64,000 nucleotides of DNA, taken from Spartinivicinus poritis (GTDB lineage Bacteria; Pseudomonadota; Gammaproteobacteria; Pseudomonadales; Zooshikellaceae). The notes under the pieces are model-generated. The model was given only the letters and a program-made list of their open reading frames with translations, had not been told where the DNA came from and did no database searches. This document shows positions 16,636-29,100 of the stretch, in pieces. Location: positions 30,256-94,255 of the forward strand of contig NZ_JAPMOU010000025.1 in assembly GCF_028858535.1 (NCBI RefSeq). The letters run 5' to 3'. The number at the start of each line of letters is the position of its first letter. Positions within the stretch are counted from its first letter, which is position 1. The position numbers and the translations under genes are program-made.

Positions 16636-17973
16636 TTAAAGCTGGAAGGGGTAGACTGAGCCTAACTCTAAAATATCAGTCAGCTCATCAAGGGCTGCTC
16701 GTGACTCAACCAACAGTTTAGGGTCAGCTAAGTCAGCTTCGGTTAAGCGGTCACGATAATGCTTTTCAATCCAGGTATCTAACTGTGAAAACAAATGATC
16801 GCTCATTAAACAGGCCTGATTGATTTCTGCTTGTTCGACTTCGGTTAAAACCACTCTTAGTCGCAAACAAGCAGGTCCACCACCATTGCACATACTTTGT
16901 TTAAGGTCGAAAAATTTCACCTCTTTTATTGGGTTACTGCTCTCAATAAGCTTTTGTAGGTAGTGGTAAACAGTTGTATTTTCACGACACTCTTCGGGAA
17001 CAATAATTGCCATACCACCTCTGGGCAAAGCAATTAATTGGCTATTAAACAAATAAGAGCTAACTGCATCAGCAACTGAAACAGCATTGGTAGGCACCTC
17101 AATAAAATGAAAAGGTGAATCGCCAAATGCAGCTGTAATGTCTTCTTTTACCTGCTGTTTGGACAAAAAAGCTTCTTCATGGAAAAACAGAGTATTTTGA
17201 TTGCCAACTGCAATAACGTCGTTATGGAATACACCGTGATCAATTACTTGGGGGTTTTGTTGGGCATAAACCACTTTGCTGGGGTTTAGCTGGTGTAATC
17301 GAGCAATAGCCATCGAAGCTTCATAAGTTTGCCTAGCAGGGTACTTGGTAGGCGCAGGCTTGCTGGTATCAAACGCATATTTACCAAATACAAAGAACTC
17401 AACACCTGCATCATTATAGTTTTCACAAAAGCGGGTATGGTTGGCAGCACCTTCATCGCCAAAGTGATCTGCACCTGGTAAGGCCGCGTGATGGGCAAAA
17501 TGCTGCTCATTGTCAAAAATAGCATTTAAAATACGCCCAGTAGTATGGTGCTCAATAGAGCGGTGAAACTTATTGGTTAAGTTGGCTGGGGTAAAGTGTA
17601 CCCGGCCATCACTGGTATCAGCACTAGGTGATACAGTAGCTGCATTGGCAGTCCACATACTGGATGCAGAGCAACAATTAGCAAGCACTCTTGGTGCATG
17701 TTTGGCTGCCTCTTTTAGAACTGCTGGATCTGAGCCGGTAAAACCAAGCCGACGCAGAGTATGAATATCCGGGCGCTCTTGAGGGGCTAGTACGCCTTGC
17801 ACCATCCCCAGGTCATATAGCGCCTTCATTTTCTTAAGGCCTTGCTTAGCAGCTTCTTTTGGGTTGGAAGCTGCTTGCTGATTTTGCTCTGATGCGACAT
17901 TGCCATAAGAAAGGCCGCTGTAGTTATGGGTAGGCCCAACTAAGCCGTCAAAATTGGCTTCAACTGCTTGCAT
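16636..17973 (-). CDS. aruB: N-succinylarginine dihydrolase
   Basis: Second step of the arginine succinyltransferase pathway (also astB): N2-succinylarginine to N2-succinylornithine, CO2 and two ammonia. 445 residues with the N-terminal family signature [19 protein letters not shown]. The catalytic triad equivalent is Glu174 (FGDEGAANH), His250 (GVFHNDV) and Cys369 ([12 protein letters not shown]). Length equals the usual 445-447. AGGAGT precedes the ATG. It is the last gene of the minus-strand aru operon, 60 bases after aruD. No aruE follows; a MITE-like repeat and a convergent terminator do. Confidence 0.96.
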   Translation of the reverse strand: MQAVEANFDGLVGPTHNYSGLSYGNVASEQNQQAASNPKEAAKQGLKKMKALYDLGMVQGVLAPQERPDIHTLRRLGFTGSDPAVLKEAAKHAPRVLANCCSASSMWTANAATVSPSADTSDGRVHFTPANLTNKFHRSIEHHTTGRILNAIFDNEQHFAHHAALPGADHFGDEGAANHTRFCENYNDAGVEFFVFGKYAFDTSKPAPTKYPARQTYEASMAIARLHQLNPSKVVYAQQNPQVIDHGVFHNDVIAVGNQNTLFFHEEAFLSKQQVKEDITAAFGDSPFHFIEVPTNAVSVADAVSSYLFNSQLIALPRGGMAIIVPEECRENTTVYHYLQKLIESSNPIKEVKFFDLKQSMCNGGGPACLRLRVVLTEVEQAEINQACLMSDHLFSQLDTWIEKHYRDRLTEADLADPKLLVESRAALDELTDILELGSVYPFQL

Positions 17974-18033
17974 GGATTACTCCTAAATATCGTAGGGGTA
18001 TCACCCTGAATCATGTAATTAGAGTAGATGAAA

Positions 18034-20551
<2,518 letters not shown>

Positions 20552-20722
20552 AATGTGGTTACTCACTCGCAAGTGAAACTATTAAACCTCAAAAGATATA
20601 AAACCAAAAACGACAGTCGCTTTATATGAGGACTAATAGAAGACACTTTACATGTTATACCTTGATTGGTTTCATTTGTTATTTATATCCCACATTTTGC
20701 AGGTTATCGCAAAAAGTGAGTG

Positions 20723-20764
20723 GATATGGGACAACAGGGTATTTTGTCGCTGTTATTCCATATC
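20723..20764. repeat. MITE-like repeat, copy F (42 bp, minimal form)
   Basis: GATATGGGACAACAG and CTGTTATTCCATATC are inverted repeats (13 of 15 paired) with only 12 bases between them. This is the two ends of the family without the interior. A TATCGCAAAAAG flank, similar to TGTCGCAAAAG near other copies, lies upstream. It sits between the DUF1338 gene and aruG, inside the operon. Confidence 0.6.
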
Positions 20765-20839
20765 AAATAGTAAATTAATTTTTAACACGCTACTGCAAAG
20801 TCCTCTTTGGGTATATAAATAGATGCTATTGGTCATCAA

Positions 20840-21640
20840 TTACCTGGCATCGGTACTTTCAAAAATTTTATCAGCTGACTGAGCAACAAACCCTTGGTAT
20901 AGCTCTCCTGAAGGTAATGGATAGCGACGTGCAAATTCATAAAAACAACTAGGAATTGCTACAGTTTGGTCGCTAAACTGAACCGCTGTTTTATTGGCTA
21001 GCGTTGCTGATTGCTCCAGATAGACGTCAGGTGCCCCTTTAATTAGTCCACCACTGGTATTAAGCTCAAACCCTTGGTCAAGCAGAAATTGATTAACATC
21101 TTCCAGTGACTGATGGGATTTTAGGGCATTAATATATACTGTAAAGTGGTTGGGGCGATAGCCAAATGCACTCATCCAGGCGGCATATTCACTTTCTGCT
21201 AATAACTGCTGATAAGTCGCATAATCGGTATTCCAGTGGCGACCAGAAAAACAGAAGTCGTCAGTGGTTACTGCATCTGTTGGAATTTGCTCAACTAAAT
21301 ACTCAATGATGGCGCGGGTTTCTTGAGAAAGCTGTTCAACCAGTAATTCGCTGATAAATATTTTTGGTAAAGTCGGGTCTTCATGCTGAAAATGCTTAGC
21401 ATAAAGCTTCTTTTCTTTAAACTCATATTCTCCAGCAGCCTCATAACCTGCTTTAAGAAATGGCTTTGCTACTTGATTTATTGAGACTTTGGCTGAATTA
21501 AAAGTGCGTAATGCAATATGATCATTAATGATTTGCCCATCATTCTGGTCAAAAAATAACTGATAAATTTTCTGTGCATCAGGGTTGAGGCTTAAATAAT
21601 CTTGCCACATGGCATTCATTAACTGGTCAATTTTTCTCAT
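20840..21640 (-). CDS. DUF1338 protein (short form), putative 2-oxoacid dioxygenase/decarboxylase
   Basis: 266 residues of DUF1338. A longer characterised member of this family, HglS, converts 2-oxoadipate to 2-hydroxyglutarate in lysine catabolism with a His-His-Glu metal centre. Equivalent ligands can be proposed here: His41 (NDHIALRTF), His165 (RPNHFTVYIN) and Glu235 (CFYEFARRYP). The GRHW segment (133-136) could contact a carboxylate. It lies inside the aru operon between aruF and aruG, so a keto acid derived from arginine or its succinylated intermediates is a possible substrate; this is inference. AGGAAG precedes the ATG. Cytoplasmic. Confidence 0.85.
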   Translation of the reverse strand: MRKIDQLMNAMWQDYLSLNPDAQKIYQLFFDQNDGQIINDHIALRTFNSAKVSINQVAKPFLKAGYEAAGEYEFKEKKLYAKHFQHEDPTLPKIFISELLVEQLSQETRAIIEYLVEQIPTDAVTTDDFCFSGRHWNTDYATYQQLLAESEYAAWMSAFGYRPNHFTVYINALKSHQSLEDVNQFLLDQGFELNTSGGLIKGAPDVYLEQSATLANKTAVQFSDQTVAIPSCFYEFARRYPLPSGELYQGFVAQSADKIFESTDAR

Positions 21641-21714
21641 GACAACTTCCTATTACTACTTAATTACTATCAGTTGCTGTGTTTCTTCACGGCTAAAATT
21701 TTTGGTTAAATTAG

Positions 21715-22752
21715 TTAATTAGGGGTGCTTAATTGAACCGGTGAGTACTGGATATGGTCACCTTTTGATAGCAGTAGTGCACTGGCTTCTGCTTCTGACA
21801 GTACGGGTTGATCAGGGTTAAAGGGAATTAACATACAACGATATTGGGGTTGTAATTGGTTGCTGACTAAGTACCACTGATCAATGGATGGTTCTATGTT
21901 GGCTTTTTCACCAATGACTGGCTGACATTGTTGGCTATGACTAATGGTTTTAAGCTTTTTGGTATCCGCTTCTAACGTTGGGCCAGCATCAAAAATATCG
22001 ATATAACCTCGGTGTTGAAAGCCTTCTTGCTTAAGTAATTCCATGTTGAAAGTAACATCTTCCCTGGGCTTACCAAGAATTGCCTGAGCTTCTTTGCTCA
22101 GCAAGGGAGCATAAACAGGGTATTGGGGCATTAAAGTAGCAATAAATGCATTGGAGTTAATACCCACTAAATAAATCGCTTTGGCAATATCCATACTGAA
22201 AAAATGTTTGCCTAGACACTCCCAAAAGGGCGATTTCCCTTCTTTATCTAGTACTCCCTGCAATTCAACAATGGTTCGCTCAGCAAATCGGCTTAATGCC
22301 AAATTGATAAATAATAAGCGTGCTTTTGACAGGAGCTGGTAGTGGTGCTCCCGCTGACATTGTGGGTCAATAAATAACGTACATAATCGAGTAGAGCCGG
22401 CGTAATCCTGACAAAGGTGTAATGCTGGAATACGGTTATGGATTTGTAATTCAGGTGACGCATGGACAACCGAACTAATCCGGTAATTGTAAAAAGGCCA
22501 CTTTAAACCAATCGCGGCTTCAATACCGGATACGCCAATAATTTCCTGGGTGGCCTGGTTTTCCAGTACAAAGTGGAAGCTCTCGCCACCGGGCTCGTGA
22601 TTTAACTGTTTTAGCGAACGCTGGGTGGAGCTGATAATACTGCTTAAATGGTCGCGATTAGCAGGCAGGGTGGTTAAACGGCCTCCGCAAATAATTGCGA
22701 GTCGCTCTAGCGCGGGTAAATCATTATGAGTCACAGGCCGGACAATTAGCAT
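21715..22752 (-). CDS. aruF: Arginine N-succinyltransferase, second (AruF-position) subunit
   Basis: A 345-residue AstA-family paralogue of the protein at 19511-20551. Shared landmarks are MLIVRPVTHNDLPALERLA, PFYNYRISS, LLSKARLLFI, GKSPFWECLGKHFFSMDIA and YIDIFDAGPTLEA. In Pseudomonas the enzyme is an AruF/AruG heteromer, and the gene order F then G is kept here, though separated by the DUF1338 gene. Assignment of F versus G is by order. The ATG at 22752 lies one base after the stop of the upstream M20 gene, showing tight coupling between the two. Confidence 0.9.
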   Translation of the reverse strand: MLIVRPVTHNDLPALERLAIICGGRLTTLPANRDHLSSIISSTQRSLKQLNHEPGGESFHFVLENQATQEIIGVSGIEAAIGLKWPFYNYRISSVVHASPELQIHNRIPALHLCQDYAGSTRLCTLFIDPQCQREHHYQLLSKARLLFINLALSRFAERTIVELQGVLDKEGKSPFWECLGKHFFSMDIAKAIYLVGINSNAFIATLMPQYPVYAPLLSKEAQAILGKPREDVTFNMELLKQEGFQHRGYIDIFDAGPTLEADTKKLKTISHSQQCQPVIGEKANIEPSIDQWYLVSNQLQPQYRCMLIPFNPDQPVLSEAEASALLLSKGDHIQYSPVQLSTPN

Positions 22753-22753
22753 A

Positions 22754-23983
22754 CTAGCGCTCCAGCCAGGTTTGCTGGTCACCAGTGGCCAGCTTAAACA
22801 GTAATAAGGCGGATAATTTGGTGCGAGTGACCAGGCTATCGACTTTTAGATACTCTTGATCACTGTGAATATTACCCCCTTGAACGCCCAAGGTATCAAT
22901 ATTGGGTAGGCCATGGGCTGCTAGGTTATTGCCATCGCAACAACCTCCGGTTGGTTTCCAGGTAATATGTAAACCTAATTCTTGACCACAGCTTTGAGCT
23001 AGCTCAAACAGTTTGGTATTGGCGTTAGATAGCACTTTCGGCTTACGGCCAAATTCCCCATGTAAGGCTAAGCTAATTCCATTCCGTTGATTAATCTGTT
23101 CAACCAGTTGATTAAGCTGTTCTAAACACCAGTTTTCATCAGCAGGGTCATGGAGGCGAATGTTGAATTTGCTGATACACAGGTCTGGCACAATATTGAC
23201 TGGGCCGCCCCCTTGGATAAAGCCTGGGTTGATAGTCACCCCATCTCGCTGGCCATTTAAGTCATCCAACTGACTGATAAAGTCGCTGAGGGCGCGAATC
23301 GCATTGCGACCCAGGTGATGCTCACGACCAGCATGAGCGGCTTTGCCTCGGCATACCACGGTAAAGTTGCCGCTACCTTTGCGTGCACCCGCCAGGTCGC
23401 CATCAGGAAAGCAGGGCTCATAGATTAGCCCCACATGGTTTCGCTCTGCACAACCGGCAAATAAGGTTTTCGAGCCAGGTGAGCCGATTTCTTCATCGGG
23501 GTTAAACAGAATTTCCCAGCCAATTTTTTCAGCAAAAGGGCTGCGTTCGAGGCACTCTAATGCTTTCAGCATCACCATGATGCCACCTTTTAAGTCGGTA
23601 ATTCCGGGGCCATTGAGAGTATTGTCATCTAGCCAGCGAACAGATTGAAAATGGTGGTCAATACCAAACACCGTATCCATGTGGCCACAGAGAAATACCC
23701 GAAATGGGGCATCTGGGCGCTTTACAATGCTGAGCGCATCACCCAAGGGTGAATAGATGACCTCGCCCTGATCATTGATTTGTTCATAGTCAGGCATAGC
23801 TATGATGGTTTGCTCACCATTAAGCGGGCGAGTCAATTCAGCCAACTTTTGGCGAACTTGATTAACACCTGCGGCATTGAGACTGCCAGAGTTAATATTG
23901 GCCAGTTCAATGGTCTGACTAAGCATGTCATCATGCTGGCTATCGAGCCAATCCAGGTAGGGAGCAAAGGTATTATTATTCAT
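22754..23983 (-). CDS. M20-family metallohydrolase in the aru operon (candidate desuccinylase)
   Basis: 409 residues of the M20 peptidase/deacylase family (ArgE, DapE and CPG2 relatives). Metal ligands and catalytic acids are visible: His101 and Asp103 (CGHMDTV), Asp130 (GITDLKGG), Glu164-Glu165 (NPDEEIGSPGS), Glu189 (YEPC) and a C-terminal His (NIHSDQEYL). KAAHAGR (214-220) belongs to the dimerisation lid. The gene is one base upstream of aruF, so it belongs to the arginine pathway operon. Because AstE/AruE (an unrelated M14-type enzyme) is absent from the window, this protein may remove succinate from succinylglutamate. That is inference; it could equally be an acetyl- or acyl-amino-acid hydrolase. 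Confidence 0.85.
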   Translation of the reverse strand: MNNNTFAPYLDWLDSQHDDMLSQTIELANINSGSLNAAGVNQVRQKLAELTRPLNGEQTIIAMPDYEQINDQGEVIYSPLGDALSIVKRPDAPFRVFLCGHMDTVFGIDHHFQSVRWLDDNTLNGPGITDLKGGIMVMLKALECLERSPFAEKIGWEILFNPDEEIGSPGSKTLFAGCAERNHVGLIYEPCFPDGDLAGARKGSGNFTVVCRGKAAHAGREHHLGRNAIRALSDFISQLDDLNGQRDGVTINPGFIQGGGPVNIVPDLCISKFNIRLHDPADENWCLEQLNQLVEQINQRNGISLALHGEFGRKPKVLSNANTKLFELAQSCGQELGLHITWKPTGGCCDGNNLAAHGLPNIDTLGVQGGNIHSDQEYLKVDSLVTRTKLSALLLFKLATGDQQTWLER

Positions 23984-24255
23984 TTAACCACTTATCATTG
24001 TCTCAGCTTTCCTTACTGCACATTATTTCGAAAAAAGGACATAGAGACTAGAGAAGGAATGATGGAATTGCGACGGAATTTATCAGTAAAAGGTCGTAAC
24101 TTGCTAAATGAGGACTAATTGCAGCAGTGATTTTTAGTATGTAGGGGGCTTTCCTTAGTGAGTTGTCGTAAAAAAGGCGGTTAGCATTCTGGCACTATAA
24201 AACTTCCCTCTTTGGAGACTGTCGCAAAAGGGTGTTGAAAATAAGTCTAGTGTCC

Positions 24256-24428
24256 GATATGGAATAACAGGCTATTCTTCCGCCGCTCTTGAAGTGCCGT
24301 CCCTGATTCCAGTAGCGCTTTTATCCCAATTAAAGGCGCTACCGCAAGTTTCACAGTAGAAAACTTGCCCATCAAGCGCTAAAAAGGCATCCATGCCTTA
24401 GCTACAGAACACCCTGTCACCCCATATC
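24256..24428. repeat. MITE-like repeat, copy B (173 bp, long form)
   Basis: Same family and long-form interior as copy A, with ends GATATGGAATAACAGG and CCTGTCACCCCATATC. A flanking GAGACTGTCGCAAAAG lies at about 24216. It is in the 793-base gap between aruC and the M20 gene. That gap also holds the C-rich element and a partial right end (about 24630-24677), and no gene. Confidence 0.8.
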
Positions 24429-24473
24429 CGCTAGCTTTCACAGCAGCCTCTTTGAAACGTGTCGCAAAAGCTG

Positions 24474-24590
24474 TTCCCCCCTTTAATAAAGGGGGGCTAG
24501 GGGGGATTTAAAGTGATCGTGGTTTTGAGCCATCTCCGCTTTATTTGCTTGTAAAAATCCCCCTCAATCCCCCTTTTTCAAAGGGGGAAG
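24474..24590. repeat. C/G-run palindromic element with inverted arms
   Basis: The left arm (24474-24509) and right arm (24554-24590) are inverted copies of one another. Each is itself a hairpin of the form CCCCCTTT...AAAGGGGG followed by a second GGGGGATTT run. The whole is flanked by GTGTCGCAAAAGCTG (about 24459-24473) and CAGCTTTTCGACAC (24664-24677), another inverted pair. This nested structure suggests one mobile repeat inserted into another. Similar C-run palindromes are widespread in bacterial genomes. Confidence 0.7.
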
Positions 24591-24776
24591 CTGGATTGTG
24601 CCATAACTCTAACTCAGCTGTTTCTTGCAGCAGCTTCAGAACACCCTATCACTTCACATTTCCCAGCTTTTCGACACCCTCAAAAGGGAGGATTAAAACG
24701 GTGGCACTACCAAGCCTCTCTTTTCAAAGAAGATTTTCCAACACCTTCAATAACTGAGAGGTGCAGATTGCAGGCT

Positions 24777-26003
24777 TTAAGCATCTGGTCCTGCAGCTAC
24801 AACGTCAGCAACACCTTTTTCAAGCCCTGCTAAACCCGCTTTAATGTCTTCATCTGGAATCACCAAAGACGGTGCCATCCGAATGACATTTGGGCCGGCC
24901 ACGAGGATCATAGTGTTGTGCTCTCTCGCGGCAGCTAAGAACTTAGCTGCTTTGCCGTGCCACTCAGGTTTGAGCGCTGCACCAACTAATAAGCCTTTAC
25001 CTCTTAACTCAGTAAATACTTGATACTTTTCATTAATTGCATTCAAGCCATCTTCGAACAGTTGGCGCTTTCTTAATACATCTGCTAGCACTTGTGGGTC
25101 ATTGATAATATCAACCACTTCATTAGCGACGGCACAAGCAAGTGGGTTACCACCATAGGTGCTGCCATGGGTACCAAAGCCTAAGCTTGGAGCAACCTTA
25201 TCAGTGGTTAACATGGCACCAACCGGAAATCCGCCACCTAATGCTTTAGCGGTGCTGAGGATATCAGGCTCAATGCCATAACCCATGTAGGCATAGAGTT
25301 CACCCGTACGACCCATACCACTTTGGACTTCGTCAAAAACCAATAAAGCGTTGTATTGGTCGCATAGCTCACGAGCACGCTTAATAAAGGCTGGATCACC
25401 ACAGATAATGCCTCCTTCACCTTGCACAGGCTCCATCACTACCGCACAAGTTTTATCGGAAATAGCGGCTTCTAACGCGGCAATATCGTTGTAAGGGCAG
25501 TGGGTAATACCACCGGGTACTGGCTCAAAGCCTTTCCGGTATTTTTGCTGACCTCCCACAGAAACGGTGAATAGGGTGCGGCCGTGGAATGATTGAGTAA
25601 ATGAAATTATTTCGTTTTTCTCTGGGCCAAAGTGGTCATAAGCATATTTACGGGCCAGCTTGAAGGCCGCTTCATTGGCTTCCCCACCAGAGTTAGCAAA
25701 AAATACTTTGTCAGCAAAAGTCAGCTCAGTGAGTTTTTTGGCTAGAGCCAGGGCGGGCTCGTTGGTGTAAACATTACTTAAATGCCATAGCTTGTCAGCT
25801 TGTTCTTTCAGTGCAGCCACCAAGCGGGGGTGACAGTGTCCCAAAGCATTGACTGCAATGCCACCAGCAAAATCAATAAACTCGTTGCCTTGCTGGTCCC
25901 AAACTCGAGATCCTTTACCGCGTACTGGAATGATGGCTTGTGGATTATAGTTAGGCACCATCACATCATTAAAAAGATCACGAGTCAGTGTTTGATCTGT
26001 CAT
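24777..26003 (-). CDS. aruC: Succinylornithine/acetylornithine transaminase
   Basis: Third step of the AST pathway (also astC); the family also serves as ArgD and ornithine transaminase. 408 residues, class III PLP aminotransferase. Visible are [20 protein letters not shown], the cofactor-binding [45 protein letters not shown] and the Schiff-base lysine in [15 protein letters not shown]. The ATG at 26003 has AGAGGT at ideal spacing; the ATG at 26009 touches the ribosome-binding site. It starts 98 bases after gdhB. A 9-bp perfect inverted repeat lies immediately upstream (26028-26052), and a 793-base repeat-rich gap separates it from the M20 gene. Confidence 0.95.
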   Translation of the reverse strand: MTDQTLTRDLFNDVMVPNYNPQAIIPVRGKGSRVWDQQGNEFIDFAGGIAVNALGHCHPRLVAALKEQADKLWHLSNVYTNEPALALAKKLTELTFADKVFFANSGGEANEAAFKLARKYAYDHFGPEKNEIISFTQSFHGRTLFTVSVGGQQKYRKGFEPVPGGITHCPYNDIAALEAAISDKTCAVVMEPVQGEGGIICGDPAFIKRARELCDQYNALLVFDEVQSGMGRTGELYAYMGYGIEPDILSTAKALGGGFPVGAMLTTDKVAPSLGFGTHGSTYGGNPLACAVANEVVDIINDPQVLADVLRKRQLFEDGLNAINEKYQVFTELRGKGLLVGAALKPEWHGKAAKFLAAAREHNTMILVAGPNVIRMAPSLVIPDEDIKAGLAGLEKGVADVVAAGPDA

Positions 26004-26027
26004 TATCATACCTCTTTAGTTTTCTTG

Positions 26028-26052
26028 ATTACTCAATTAGCACTTGAGTAAT
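26028..26052. promoter_or_regulatory. Operator-like palindrome upstream of aruC
   Basis: ATTACTCAA (26028-26036) and TTGAGTAAT (26044-26052) form a perfect inverted repeat with a 7-base spacer, i.e. centres one and a half helical turns apart. It lies in the gdhB-aruC gap, 25 bases upstream of the aruC start. Its shape suits a dimeric repressor site; a terminator is unlikely because no T-tract follows. A second weak hairpin, GGCTGCCAG/CTGGTAGCC in the minus reading (about 26071-26094), could mark the end of gdhB. Confidence 0.45.
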
Positions 26053-26100
26053 TCCTTGGTGTTGCTCTGTGGCTACCAGCTTGAACTGGCAGCCTATCAA

Positions 26101-29100
26101 TCAAGTTAAACGGCGTAACTCTTTAACAGCCACAGATAACATGGCTAAGTCTTGCTGAGGGGCCGCTTGCATCTCAGTCATCAGTGACTGGCTGTGTTTC
26201 AAGCGAGCCATATTATTGTTGTACCAGCAGTTCAAACGTTCACTGGGTTTTGTCACCGTATCAGTTTGTAAAATCAATTGGATACACACTTGCCTTAAGG
26301 CTAGGTCTAACTCATCTGCCAGCGTAATACGCGCTTTGCGCTGCCATAAGTTACGCTGGGGCAGGGTGCTAATACTTTGCCTGAACCAAGACAGGTTTAA
26401 CTGGTTATCTAAAGCAAAATACAGAGAGGCAACGGTGGTGACGGGTTCACCCTGGTTCAAGGCCACTGCCACAATATCCAGACTGCTATAGAGGTAGCGG
26501 CAGGTTGCCAGCGATGAAGCCAGGTTGGCAGGTACCCCACTTGCCGTATAATGGTTAAGAAGCTGACTAAAGTGCTGAGAGTTGCTACCAGTCAGGACTC
26601 TTGGTAGTACTTCAACCACACTGTTTAATGGCTCACGGTACTTCTCAACTACTTTGTTAATGGGGAGTGGCCAAGTTTCATGACGTAGCAGCCAAACGGT
26701 CACTTTTTCAGCAACCTCCTGAAGGCCAAGAAATAGCTCATTAAGGACTGAGTGGGTGAGGGTGGTTTGTAAACTATCAACTGCTTGCCAGAGATTATCC
26801 AGCTTAAAGACGGCATTAGCTGTCATATAAGCGCGCACAATATCGGCTGGACTGCTGTTAATCTGCTCTTGTACTCGTAGGCAGAAAGTGGGGCCCATCC
26901 GGTTAACCACAAGGTTAGTTAAATGGGTCGCTATAATTTCTGACTTGAGCGGATGACTGCCCAAGGCTTGTTGGCACTGGGTAACTAAGGGCTTGGGAAA
27001 GTAATCTGCCAGTAGTTTGCTGATATCTTTATCTGAGCTGATATCTGATGCGACCAACTCATCATGCAGCTTTATCTTGCTATAGGCCAGTAGCACACTC
27101 TGTTCTGGGCGAGAAAAGCCTTGTTGATTTTGCTGGCGCTCAGCTATTTGCTCATCATTGGGGAGAAATTCCAGTTTACGCTTTAAGCGTTTTTGCTTTT
27201 CCAGTTGATGAATTAACTGAGTGTGCTCAGGCAGTAATTCTGCTGCAAACTGGTTGGTAATGCTGAGAATCTGGCTTTGCTGATAATTGTGTTTTAACAC
27301 TAGCTCAGCGACTTCATCTGTCATATCTGCCAATAGCTGGTTACGTTGCTTAATGGTCATATCGCCATTTTCAACTACTTGGCTAACGGCGATCTTGATG
27401 TTGACCTCATGGTCTGAAGAGTCAACCCCAGCAGAGTTGTCGATAGCATCAGTCGTCACATAGCCACCGTGCTGGGCAAACTCTACCCGGGCCAGCTGGG
27501 TAAAGCCTAAGTTACCGCCTTCACCAATTACTTTGCAGTGCAGCTGGTTAGCATTGACTCGCAAGGCATCATTGGCACGGTCACCCACCTCAGCATCAGT
27601 TTCAGAGCTGGCCTTCACATAGGTGCCAATCCCGCCATTCCAAAGCAAGTCAATTGGTGCTTTTAAAATGGCCTTAATCAGTTCACTAGGGGTTAACGTA
27701 GTGCTTTTCAGGTTTAGTGCCTGCTGAGCCTCTGCTGATAAGGTAATTTGCTTCGATGATCGCTCATAAATGCCGCCACCTTTAGAAAGTAAGCTCTGGT
27801 CGTAATCTGTCCAGCTAGAGCGGGGGAGCTTAAAGAGCCGCTGTCGTTCGGCAAAGGTTGTTGTTGCATTGGGATTTGGATCAATAAAGATGTGTAGATG
27901 GTTAAAGGCAGCTACTAGGCGAATATGCTCAGAAAGCAACATACCGTTACCAAAGACATCACCTCCCATATCTCCAATCCCCACGCAGGTGAATTCTTGC
28001 TGTTGGGTATTGATGCCTTGCTCAAGGAATAACCGTTTAACTGATTCCCAGGCCCCTCGGGCAGTAATCCCCATTTTCTTATGGTCATAGCCATTGCTGC
28101 CCCCGGAAGCAAATGCATCCCCTAGCCAGAAGCCGTAATCATTGGCGATTTGGTTAGCAATGTCTGAGAAGGTCGCGGTCCCTTTATCTGCAGCCACGAC
28201 TAAGTAAGGGTCATCCTCATCATGCCGTACCACTCGGTTGGGTGGCGTTACCTGGCTATGAACCAGGTTGTCAGTAATATCCAGCAAGCCTGAAATAAAC
28301 GTGGTATAGCAATGGACCACTTCTTGCTGAATCGTATCGCGATCAGCCGCTTCTGGAAGCTGTTTGGCAACAAAACCACCTTTTGCCCCAGCAGGCACAA
28401 TGACCGCATTTTTTACCATTTGGGCTTTTACCAGGCCAAGAATTTCTGTTCGGAAATCCTCTTTACGGTCTGACCAGCGTAAGCCGCCTCGGGCTACTTT
28501 GCCGCCGCGCATGTGGACCCCTTCAACCCAGGGTGAGTAAACAAATATTTCAAACATGGGTCTGGGCTGAGGTGCAATAGCTATTTGGGTAGGCTTCAGC
28601 TTGAACGAAAGGTAGCTTTTCGGTAAATGGTCGTTGCCTAGTTGATAATAATTGGTTCGCAGCATTGCCTGGATAACGCTGAGATAGTGGCGCAGAATCC
28701 TGTCTTCATCCAGGTTGCTCACTGAGCTGAGAGATTGCTCAATATTATTCTGTAGCTGTTCGATCCGAGATTCCCGCTCTTCATCCTGATGATAGGGGTC
28801 AAACTTCCAGCTAAACAGCTCAGCCAATAGGCGAGTGATAACTGCATTGCGAGCCAGGGTTTGCTCCATATAGGTTTGGCTAAAAGGCACCTTAAGCTGT
28901 AATAGATATTTGCATACTGCTCTGAGCATCACAGCTTTACGGCATTTCAGCCCAGCTGCAACGACTAACTTATTGAAACCATCGTTTTCAATGGCGCCGG
29001 TATAGGCTTTAACAAAGGTATCCTGAAACTCGTCTTTACAACTGGGCACATCCAGGTCAACCGCGCTATCAGTAGCGATGTCAAAATCGATAATCCAGGC

